A program made the translations under genes and the position numbers. Positions 1 to 5,340 of a stretch of 5,340 nt of DNA are shown piece after piece; the stretch's first letter is position 1, and each line of letters opens with the position of its first letter. The stretch comes from Acidaminococcaceae bacterium. Its GTDB lineage: Bacteria; Bacillota; Negativicutes; Acidaminococcales; Acidaminococcaceae. The stretch spans positions 1 through 5,340 of the forward strand of contig JAFSOW010000076.1 in assembly GCA_017443165.1 (NCBI GenBank). The letters run 5' to 3'. The notes beneath the pieces are model-generated. The model was not told the DNA's origin and searched no databases. It saw nothing but the letters and a program-made list of their open reading frames with translations.

Positions 1-774
1 CAGGACGATGCCCATATCTTCATGACCCCGGAACAGATCCAGCCGGAAATTACCAACGTAATCAAACTGTTTAACGAAGTGTACTCTACCTTCGGTCTGA
101 AATACCATGCCGAACTGTCCACCCGTCCGGAAAATTCCATGGGTGATGACGCTTCCTGGGAACTGGCCACGGAAGGCCTGCGCAAAGCGCTGGAAGCCAA
201 TCATCTGGATTACATCGTCAACGAAGGCGATGGCGCTTTCTATGGTCCGAAGATCGACTTCCACCTGCAGGACTCCATCGGCCGTACCTGGCAGTGCGGC
301 ACCATTCAGCTGGACATGCAGCTCCCGGAAAAATTCAACTGCGAATATACCGGAGAAGACGGGCTGAAACACCGTCCTGTTATGATCCATCGCGTTGTTT
401 ACGGTTCCATTGAACGCTTCATCGGCATCCTGATCGAACACTATGCCGGCTCTTTCCCCGTATGGATGGCACCGAACCAGGTTCGCGTAATGCCCATCAC
501 CGACAAACAGCAGGCTTATGCAAAAGAAGTCAATGACAAGCTGTTTGCACTGGGTTACCGCACCCAGCTGGACGACCGCAATGAAAAGATTGGCAAGAAG
601 ATCCGGGAAGCCCAGGTACAGAAAGTACCTTTCATGCTGATCGTCGGTGAAAAAGAAGCAGAATCCGGCACTGTTGCAGTCCGCCAGCGCCACGGCGGTG
701 ATCTGGGAGCCATGAGCCTGGGAGACTTCATCGCCCGCTTGCAGAAGGATATTGACGAGAAAGTAAACGACTAA
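1..774 (+). CDS. thrS: Threonyl-tRNA synthetase, C-terminal part (5' end outside window)
   Basis: Class II aminoacyl-tRNA synthetase that activates threonine and charges tRNA-Thr in the cytoplasm. The frame is open from base 1, where it reads QDDAHIF, the end of ThrRS motif 2, so the first in-frame ATG (22) is internal. The visible 257 residues hold the rest of the catalytic core (GAFYGPKIDF, then WQCGTIQLD), motif 3 (GSIERFIGILIEHYAG) and, from about visible residue 150, the anticodon-binding domain with LDDRNEKIG and REAQVQKVPFMLIVGEKE. Two of the three family zinc ligands are visible: the His of DDAH (residue 5) and the His of MIHR (residue 130). The cysteine ligand, the editing domain and the TGS domain lie upstream, about 380 residues if the protein has the usual length near 640. 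It ends in TAA, followed by a hairpin rather than by infC, which often follows thrS. Identification is very secure from conserved motifs. Confidence 0.97.
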   Translation, partial: QDDAHIFMTPEQIQPEITNVIKLFNEVYSTFGLKYHAELSTRPENSMGDDASWELATEGLRKALEANHLDYIVNEGDGAFYGPKIDFHLQDSIGRTWQCGTIQLDMQLPEKFNCEYTGEDGLKHRPVMIHRVVYGSIERFIGILIEHYAGSFPVWMAPNQVRVMPITDKQQAYAKEVNDKLFALGYRTQLDDRNEKIGKKIREAQVQKVPFMLIVGEKEAESGTVAVRQRHGGDLGAMSLGDFIARLQKDIDEKVND

Positions 775-821
775 TTGTGAATTAACCCGCTTAACTCTTG
801 CAGTCAGGAAAAGACCTCACA

Positions 822-869
822 AAATGGCGAAACGGATCTGAAAACAGAAACGTTTCGCCGTTTCATTTT
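822..869 (+). terminator. Probable intrinsic terminator of thrS, inside a larger nested hairpin
   Basis: Positions 822-834 pair with 851-863: 13 pairs including one G-U, with a perfect GC-containing core GGCGAAACG/CGTTTCGCC (826-834/851-859). The loop itself can form TCTG-AAAA-CAGA (837-848). The hairpin lies 47 bases after the thrS stop and is followed by CATTTTCC, which is only a modest T-tract. An outer perfect 9-base inverted repeat (TCAGGAAAA 804-812 with TTTTCCTGA 866-874) encloses it. The structure is seen directly. Its role as the thrS terminator is inferred from position. Confidence 0.6.
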
Positions 870-937
870 CCTGATTTCGCAGGCGCTTTATCTTCCTGCA
901 ACCATTGCATTTTCCGGAACAAAAACCAAAATTTCAT

Positions 938-966
938 TTGGAGGCAAAATCCTGATATGTTATAAT
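938..966 (+). promoter_or_regulatory. Extended -10 sigma-A-type promoter for the exonuclease gene
   Basis: A perfect TATAAT (961-966) is preceded by TG one base upstream (TGTTATAAT, 958-966), an extended -10. A weak -35, TTGGAG (938-943), sits at the ideal 17-base spacing. Transcription would start near 973, giving a 5' leader of roughly 28 bases before the ATG at 1001. The -10 overlaps the in-frame ATG at 965, which argues against that upstream codon as the start. Consensus match is seen; activity is inferred. Confidence 0.7.
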
Positions 967-1000
967 GGTTTTATCTTACAAACATTTCAGGACGAGTAGT

Positions 1001-1654
1001 ATGAAAGAACTTATATTGACACCAAAGCAGAAACAGCTTGCGCTGGCCAAAAAACGGAGACAAAACTGGCGCAGACAGGTGCAAAATCAGGTCAACAAAA
1101 ATGAAATTCCCCATCCCTGCCATTGCGGTTTCATTGTTTTTGACCTGGAAGGTGCCGGTTTTCTGGAAGAAGATATTACAGAAATTGCCGCTATCCGGAT
1201 TTCTCCTTCCGGTGAAATCCAGGAGATTTACCAGCAACTGGTAAAACCGATTACAAAATTGAACAAACGGGTGATCGCCATAACCGGAATTACAGAAGAT
1301 ATGCTGGCGGAAAAGCCAAAATTAGCCGATGTGCTGGATGATTTCTTTGCCTTTGTCGGTGACAGTATTGTCTTAGGGCACGATATCGGTTACAACGATA
1401 TTATGAACATCAATATGGCTTGCCGCAGATTTCACCGTCAGAAGCTCTTCCTGCCCAGATTTCTGGACACGGAGCGCATCGCAAAACGTCTGTTGCCTAC
1501 ACAGACAGGCGGCAAATTCGGTTTGGACGCGCTAATGAAGTATTACAATCTCCAGGCAGACGGCGAACACCGCGCCCTGGTCGACTGCTATTCCGCCTGG
1601 GCCCTTTACCGGTGTCTGCTCAAAGATTATGAAAGCAAAAAAGAAGAGTTGTAA
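1001..1654 (+). CDS. DEDDh-family (DnaQ-like) 3'-5' exonuclease
   Basis: 217-residue cytoplasmic protein of the RNase T/DnaQ exonuclease fold, expected to remove nucleotides from 3' ends with two metal ions. Exo I is FDLEGAG with D48 and E50; the usual Thr after the Glu is Gly here. Family landmarks ITGITEDML (94-102) and DTERIAKRLLP (156-166) follow. The Exo II region is GHDIGYND (126-133), where the expected Asp aligns with N132 or D133. Exo III is H190-R-A-L-V-D195, the HxAxxD pattern of the DEDDh subgroup. The first 40 residues precede the fold and are strongly basic (KKRRQNWRRQVQ), perhaps nucleic-acid binding. ATG 1001 is chosen because AGGA (989-992) lies 8 bases upstream and the upstream in-frame ATG (965) sits in the promoter. 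The gene appears monocistronic, with its own promoter and terminator. Its length fits a stand-alone exonuclease, not PolC or a fused epsilon. The substrate (DNA or RNA) cannot be told. Confidence 0.85.
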   Translation: MKELILTPKQKQLALAKKRRQNWRRQVQNQVNKNEIPHPCHCGFIVFDLEGAGFLEEDITEIAAIRISPSGEIQEIYQQLVKPITKLNKRVIAITGITEDMLAEKPKLADVLDDFFAFVGDSIVLGHDIGYNDIMNINMACRRFHRQKLFLPRFLDTERIAKRLLPTQTGGKFGLDALMKYYNLQADGEHRALVDCYSAWALYRCLLKDYESKKEEL

Positions 1655-1690
1655 CAAAGCTTTTTACAGTTTTTGTTACAACCCTTTTTT
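1648..1690. terminator. Bidirectional intrinsic terminator between convergent genes
   Basis: GTTGTAACAAA (1648-1658) pairs perfectly with TTTGTTACAAC (1672-1682), an 11-bp stem with a 13-base loop. On the plus strand it is followed by CC and TTTTTT (1685-1690), then ATTT. On the minus strand the same stem is followed by TCTTCTTTTTT (complement of 1637-1647). It therefore suits termination of both the exonuclease gene and the minus-strand flavoprotein gene, whose stop lies about 70 bases away. The exonuclease TAA (1652-1654) is inside the left arm. The stem is AU-rich, so strength is uncertain. Confidence 0.8.
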
Positions 1691-1751
1691 ATTTGAAATT
1701 TATCATTTCAGAAAATCACAGAAAATCTGTGTTTCCTTTGTTTGTACTTGA

Positions 1752-3437
1752 TCAAAACGGTTTAAATTTTCTCATAACAGCCCTGGCTACATGATACCCG
1801 TCAAGAGCCGCACTCATAATGCCACCCGCATAGCCACAGCCTTCACCGCAAGGGAAAAGTCCCTCATGGGTCACGCTTTGGAAATCTGCGCCGCGTACAA
1901 TCCGCAGAGGCGCTGACGTACGTGTCTCTACTCCTGTCAGAACACCAGATGGCCCGTCAAATCCCCGGATCCTGCGGCCGAAGTATTGGATCCCCTGTTT
2001 TAATGTATCTGTTACATAGTTCGGGAGAATCGATTCCAATGCACATTCCGCCACACCAGGCCGGTAACTTGGTATGGTTGCAGTAAAAGGCTTTTCGGCT
2101 TGCCCGGCCGGACCTGCAGCCATGTTTCGCATTGCCACTTCTTCCAGGTATTTCTGTGCGTCACGTAATGTGGGCTGATTCCCCTGCAAAAAGCTCTGTA
2201 CGCCTTGGGCAGGGGCTTTATAGTTTTTACCACCTGCCGCAAAAGCCATTGCTTCATATTTCCTCTGAAACGCTACACCCGCCAACGGATCCATCCCAAA
2301 ATCATTGGGGGTAACATTAACCACCAGCGCGCTGTTGGCAATGCCGCTGTCCCGCTGATACAGGCTCATACCGTTGACTACTACGCCGCCTTCCTCGGAA
2401 GCTGCGGCGACGACCTGCCCGCCCGGGCACATGCAGAAAGAATAGGCTACGCGTTTTTTATCTTCCGTATGATAAACCAGCGCATAATCAGCCACACCCA
2501 GCCGTGGGTGTCCGGCAAAATCCCCATACTGCGCTTTATCAATCAACATCTGGGGATGTTCCACGCGCACACCTATGGCGAAAGCTTTTGCTTCCATGCC
2601 AACCCCTCTTGCAGCTAGTGCCTTGTACGTGTCTCTGGCGCTGTGTCCACAGGCCAGAATCACTGTTTCTGCCGCCAGAACCGTCCCATTATTCAGCAAC
2701 AGACCGGTCATCTTCTTATCCTTTACCAGAAAATCGACCACCTGGGTCTCGCAACAAATTTCGCCGCCACAGCGCTCAATTTCCGCAGCCAGCCCCTGCA
2801 CCATCGCCCGTAACTTATCCGTCCCCACATGAGGCTTATGCTCTGTTAAAATCTCCTTTGGAGCGCCTGCTTTAACAAATGCCTGCAGGATGTCGGCCAT
2901 TACCGGATCATTAACACGGGTAGTCAGCTTGCCGTCCGAAAAAGTCCCGGCTCCGCCCATGCCGAACTGCACATTAGACACCGGGTCAAATTCTCCTGTA
3001 CACCAGAACCGGTCAACGTCCGCCACCCTTTTTTCTAATGCCCTCCCCCGTTCAAGAACCACAGGTTTGTATCCATATTTAGCCAGTTCCAAAGCCGCGA
3101 TAAGGCCGGCCGGACCTGCACCGATTATAACGGGGCGTTCTGTCATGGACGTTTCTCCCAGTTGGGGAGGTTCCGGCTGTGCAGGAACAAATACACTAAC
3201 ACCAGGTTTCTTTAGTATGCTCCGGCTCACAGGCTGAGGCAGATCCACTTCCACGATTACGTGATACAGCAGTCCTATATTATTCTTTCTGCGCGCATCG
3301 ACAGCACGGTGCAAAGCTTGTACCCTTCGTAACGCCGACTTTCTTACACCAAGTTTGTCTGCTACGCATTCTTTTAATGTTTTCTCTTTCAGCAAGCTCA
3401 CCCGGACATCATTTATCCGTAGTTGCATAAGCGCCAT
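1752..3437 (-). CDS. COG2509-type FAD-dependent dehydrogenase (NAD(P)/FAD-dependent oxidoreductase)
   Basis: 561-residue flavoprotein of a widespread, biochemically uncharacterised family; its substrate is unknown. Residues 1-65 form the N-terminal domain typical of the family (MQLRINDVRV, then a basic helix with ALHRAVDARRK). The FAD-binding Rossmann motif IIGAGPAGLIAALELAKYG spans 104-122, with ribose-binding Glu at 129 (LERG). Family motifs follow: FGMGGAGTFSDGKL (158-171), YSFCMCPGG (332-340, Cys 335 and 337), YKAPAQGV (406-413), YFGRRIRGFDG (485-495), LTGVETRTSAPLRI (500-513) and the C-terminal FAD motif CGEGCGYAGGIMSAALDGY (530-548). Length is close to the family norm of about 530. No signal peptide or membrane helix is seen, so it is likely cytosolic. 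The start is ATG 3437, with GGAGAA (3446-3451) 8 bases upstream. A TTG 24 bases further upstream would overlap that site and is rejected. It lies downstream of cdaA-cdaR on the same strand, after a 132-base gap with a hairpin, and converges on the exonuclease gene. Confidence 0.9.
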   Translation of the reverse strand: MALMQLRINDVRVSLLKEKTLKECVADKLGVRKSALRRVQALHRAVDARRKNNIGLLYHVIVEVDLPQPVSRSILKKPGVSVFVPAQPEPPQLGETSMTERPVIIGAGPAGLIAALELAKYGYKPVVLERGRALEKRVADVDRFWCTGEFDPVSNVQFGMGGAGTFSDGKLTTRVNDPVMADILQAFVKAGAPKEILTEHKPHVGTDKLRAMVQGLAAEIERCGGEICCETQVVDFLVKDKKMTGLLLNNGTVLAAETVILACGHSARDTYKALAARGVGMEAKAFAIGVRVEHPQMLIDKAQYGDFAGHPRLGVADYALVYHTEDKKRVAYSFCMCPGGQVVAAASEEGGVVVNGMSLYQRDSGIANSALVVNVTPNDFGMDPLAGVAFQRKYEAMAFAAGGKNYKAPAQGVQSFLQGNQPTLRDAQKYLEEVAMRNMAAGPAGQAEKPFTATIPSYRPGVAECALESILPNYVTDTLKQGIQYFGRRIRGFDGPSGVLTGVETRTSAPLRIVRGADFQSVTHEGLFPCGEGCGYAGGIMSAALDGYHVARAVMRKFKPF

Positions 3438-3468
3438 CGTATTCTTTCTCCGCTCTCTCAATCAATAT

Positions 3469-3497
3469 CTTATATGTTTTTTAATAATAAAAGGAAA
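3469..3497 (-). promoter_or_regulatory. Possible weak promoter for the flavoprotein gene
   Basis: Read on the minus strand, TATAAG (3469-3474) is a fair -10, and TTTCCT (3492-3497) sits 17 bases upstream as a poor -35 (3 of 6 matches). The spacer is very AT-rich. Transcription would start near 3462, about 25 bases before the ATG. The -35 overlaps the descending arm of the preceding hairpin. This is tentative: AT-rich DNA gives such matches easily. Confidence 0.35.
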
Positions 3498-3556
3498 GAG
3501 CTATCTTTCGCGACTGCTATACCTTTGACAAGTAAACCACACTCTGCTCTTTCCTT
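3491..3556 (-). terminator. Terminator-like hairpin after cdaR
   Basis: On the minus strand, AAGGAAAGAGC (3556-3546) pairs perfectly over 11 bp with GCTCTTTCCTT (3501-3491), enclosing 44 bases. The 3' arm is followed by TTATTATT, giving a T-rich tail (CCTTTTATTATT). It begins 13 bases after the cdaR stop. The same 3' arm can instead form a local hairpin, GAAAGA-TAGC-TCTTTC (3509-3494), with the same tail. Either form could terminate the cdaA-cdaR transcript. The long loop of the first form makes the local one kinetically plausible. The pairings are seen; termination or attenuation is inferred. Confidence 0.55.
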
Positions 3557-3569
3557 AAATATTTAGCAT

Positions 3570-4514
3570 TTATTCATTTGTATTTTCCGAAGCAGTGCCT
3601 TCCACCGTAAGATCAATGTCAACCGTTTCTCTGTCTGCACTTACTCCGGCAGGCAAAATTATTCTCACCGGAAGGGTCGCATTTTTAGTGATTTTGTCTA
3701 ACTGGACCGGTTCCAGCTCCAGTTCTTTCAGATTGTCAATCACGGATGGAGCACCGGATACAGTGACCTTAAACGGATTGACAGTAGAACTTGTCATTTT
3801 TAACCCGTCCGGCAACGTGCCTTTGAAGACGGCCTTTACCAAAACGGTTGCCGTCTGGGATTTCTTTTTAAATTTGGTGTGTACTATGATTTCTGCCGGA
3901 TCAACCGTCACGTCTTGCATATCTATGCCGTCTTTCGCCACAGCAAGCGGCTTCTGTGTCACAGTAAAATCCTCACTTCGTCCTCCCACATCTATCGGGA
4001 CAAAAATCTTGTCCAACGCTTCCAGGCGGGTAGCTGCTCCCTGAATTTTAACCTCAGACGGCGTAAGCCTGTGTTCTTCAACAGTAAAATCTTTATTGGG
4101 AGAACCAATAATCTCCGCAGTAACAGGCACGATTTTGTCCTTCTTCACATCAATAAACAAATTCACTGCCGGAGGGGTAACCTGCACCACATCCCCTCTG
4201 GCAAAACGGGCGTTGATCAGGACCGTGTGGGTACCTACAGAAAGCTTACTCAGGTTGACAAAAGCAAAAATATCGCTTTCCGGCATATTCGCCAGCGCGG
4301 TACGGGTACCCCTGACTCTCACACTGACTTTTTCAGGCACATTAAACACAATCATGCTTTCCGTCAGGTTGCGTGAAGCCAGTGGAACCGCAAATTCCTT
4401 TTCTACGATGGGGTTCTGCTCACTCATCACATACAGCCATAAACAACAGGCAATAAGTACACACATAAGCCGGGCAAACCATTTATCACGATTCTCAGTA
4501 TTCTTGTTAATCAT
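3570..4514 (-). CDS. cdaR: YbbR-repeat protein CdaR, regulator of diadenylate cyclase CdaA
   Basis: 314-residue membrane-anchored protein. A short basic N-terminus (to about residue 13) leads into a single hydrophobic helix, roughly 13-30 (FARLMCVLIACCLWLYVM), so the rest faces outside the membrane. Three YbbR-type beta repeats follow, about residues 38-124, 128-214 and 222-307. Each has the family pattern of a proline-rich strand pair (for example VPVTAEIIGSP, then LTPSEVKIQGA near 129-160). In Bacillota CdaR binds CdaA and modulates c-di-AMP synthesis. The call rests on this architecture and on the position directly after cdaA. The start ATG (4514) overlaps the cdaA stop as ATGA, preceded by GGGAGG at 6 bases, so the two are translationally coupled. 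The repeat count of three is read by eye, and family members vary. The next gene is not glmM, the usual neighbour, but a flavoprotein behind a hairpin. Confidence 0.9.
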   Translation of the reverse strand: MINKNTENRDKWFARLMCVLIACCLWLYVMSEQNPIVEKEFAVPLASRNLTESMIVFNVPEKVSVRVRGTRTALANMPESDIFAFVNLSKLSVGTHTVLINARFARGDVVQVTPPAVNLFIDVKKDKIVPVTAEIIGSPNKDFTVEEHRLTPSEVKIQGAATRLEALDKIFVPIDVGGRSEDFTVTQKPLAVAKDGIDMQDVTVDPAEIIVHTKFKKKSQTATVLVKAVFKGTLPDGLKMTSSTVNPFKVTVSGAPSVIDNLKELELEPVQLDKITKNATLPVRIILPAGVSADRETVDIDLTVEGTASENTNE

Positions 4515-5340
4515 GATTTTCCTCCCGGTTTTGCAATCTGCTTAATGTCATTTGCCTCTTTCTCATTTTTATTACGGATTTTGTCCAGCTTCTCCAGAAT
4601 CATCTGTTTCAGCGTAAAATGATTGTGCCCCACAAAAGCAGACTGTAACATGTCGATAACATCTTCCCGCCGCAGGTAACGGTAAATCTCACCGTTCCTG
4701 GTAACAGAGACCGTACCCGTTTCTTCGCTGACTACCACTACCAGTGCATCCGACTGTTCTGAAATACCAATAGCCGCCCGGTGCCGCGTCCCCAGTTCCT
4801 GGCTCAGACCCCTGGCATCCGTCAGCGGAAGCAGACAGGAAGCCGCAATGATACGATTACCCCGGATGATGACCGCGCCATCATGCAACGGAGTATCTTT
4901 TTCAAAAATGTTCAACAGGAGACTGTCTGTCACCAGTCCGTCGATCTTAATACCGGTGTCGATTCTTTCTTCCAGTCCGACTGCCCGTTCAAACACAATC
5001 AGGGCCCCGACCTTCCGCTGCCCCATGATGACTGCGGCATTGGCCACCGCTTCGATCATGTCATTGAGTTCCGCTTCATCCAGTTCCACCCGTTTACGGA
5101 ACAGACGGCCGCGGCCGATCTGCTCCAATGCACGACGCAGTTCCGGCTGGAATACAACAGGCAAAGCAACCATCATCATGGTCATAGCTTTTTCCAGGAT
5201 CCAGTTGATGACGTGCAGGTTCAGCCATTTACTGACAATAACCAGCGCCGCCAGTACCATCAGTCCTTTGACCAATGCTGCAGCCCTGGTATTTTTCAGC
5301 ATAATATAAATTCTGTACAGAAAAAAGGCAACAAGACCGG
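4511..5340 (-). CDS. cdaA: Diadenylate cyclase CdaA (5' end outside window)
   Basis: Membrane-bound enzyme that condenses two ATP into c-di-AMP, the second messenger for potassium and turgor control and wall homeostasis. The frame stays open past the ATG at 5302 to the window edge, encoding hydrophobic GLVAFFLYRIYI. This matches the first membrane helix of CdaA, so that ATG is internal and perhaps 20 residues are missing. Two more helices follow (ALVKGLMVLAALVIVSKWL and VINWILEKAMTMMMVALPVVF), then FQPELRRALEQIGRGRLF. The DAC (DisA_N) domain has the catalytic DGA motif in LHDGAVII (4874-4882) and the RHR motif in GTRHRAAIG (4778-4786). VVSEETGTVSV comes next, then a charged tail of about 40 residues. 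All catalytic motifs are intact. The visible 275 codons nearly equal the length of B. subtilis CdaA. The stop overlaps the cdaR start by four bases. Confidence 0.97.
   Translation of the reverse strand, partial: GLVAFFLYRIYIMLKNTRAAALVKGLMVLAALVIVSKWLNLHVINWILEKAMTMMMVALPVVFQPELRRALEQIGRGRLFRKRVELDEAELNDMIEAVANAAVIMGQRKVGALIVFERAVGLEERIDTGIKIDGLVTDSLLLNIFEKDTPLHDGAVIIRGNRIIAASCLLPLTDARGLSQELGTRHRAAIGISEQSDALVVVVSEETGTVSVTRNGEIYRYLRREDVIDMLQSAFVGHNHFTLKQMILEKLDKIRNKNEKEANDIKQIAKPGGKS
4521..4526 (-). promoter_or_regulatory. Ribosome binding site of cdaR inside the end of cdaA
   Basis: GGGAGG on the minus strand lies 6 bases before the cdaR ATG and is formed by codons for the Pro-Gly-Gly near the CdaA C-terminus. 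With the ATGA overlap this supports translational coupling and a fixed CdaA:CdaR ratio. Confidence 0.85.

Noticed and set aside
775..1000. A small gene such as infC, or a T-box leader, between thrS and the exonuclease
   Set aside because: No open frame with a ribosome binding site and no T-box signature. The region is accounted for by the hairpin element and the promoter.
1694..1731. Two small hairpins (TGAAAT/ATTTCA 1694-1710; CACAGA/TCTGTG 1717-1731) as a dedicated terminator of the flavoprotein gene
   Set aside because: The stems are only 6 bp and lack a proper T-run on the minus strand. The bidirectional 11-bp stem beyond them is a better candidate.
2205..2618. Plus-strand open frames opposite the flavoprotein gene (also 2504-2875 and 2890-3237)
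   Set aside because: They are antisense to a gene with clear family motifs, lack recognisable domains, and read as low-complexity shadow translations.
3438..3461. TTG at 3461 as the start of the flavoprotein gene
   Set aside because: It would put the GGAGAA site inside the coding region and has no site of its own. The ATG at 3437 is ideally spaced and matches the family N-terminus.
3502..3545. Promoter inside the 44-base loop (minus-strand TTGTCA as -35)
   Set aside because: At 17 bases the matching -10 is AAAGAT, only 3 of 6 matches, so it is no better than chance.
3595..4545. Plus-strand open frames opposite cdaR, and a further one at 4848-5309 opposite cdaA
   Set aside because: Antisense shadows of well-supported genes, with Ser/Thr-rich translations lacking recognisable domains.
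5300..5302. ATG as the start of cdaA
   Set aside because: The frame remains open to the window edge and the upstream codons encode the first membrane helix expected for CdaA. No good ribosome binding site precedes this ATG.

Overview
The window holds five protein genes and no mobile or repeat-rich DNA. Base composition is mid-range, and the gene set is housekeeping: threonyl-tRNA synthetase plus a cdaA-cdaR c-di-AMP module. This points to a Bacillota (Firmicutes) bacterium. The protein style and the placement of a COG2509-type flavoprotein next to cdaR suggest a Negativicutes-like lineage, but that narrower placement is an impression and not proven.

Layout on the plus strand: positions 1-774 are the 3' half of thrS, cut by the left window edge. 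A 226-base intergenic region follows, with a nested hairpin/terminator and then an extended -10 promoter. After that comes a DEDDh-family 3'-5' exonuclease gene (1001-1654). The exonuclease ends inside a strong hairpin with T-tracts on both sides.

Layout on the minus strand, in order of transcription from the right edge: cdaA (diadenylate cyclase, 5' end beyond the window), cdaR (YbbR-repeat regulator, ATGA overlap with cdaA), a 132-base gap with a terminator-like hairpin, then a COG2509-type FAD-dependent dehydrogenase (1752-3437). This last gene converges on the exonuclease, and the hairpin at 1648-1682 can serve as terminator for both.

How the genes work together: CdaA makes c-di-AMP at the membrane and CdaR, anchored with its YbbR repeats outside, modulates it. 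The two are translationally coupled. In the well-studied Bacillota order the next gene is glmM. Here that place is taken by the flavoprotein, behind its own ribosome binding site and a probable terminator. thrS and the exonuclease appear to be separate transcription units with no evident functional link to the c-di-AMP module. I found no clearly novel system. The points most worth a second look are the non-canonical Exo II motif of the exonuclease, the alternative hairpins between cdaR and the flavoprotein, the bidirectional terminator, and the nested hairpin after thrS.
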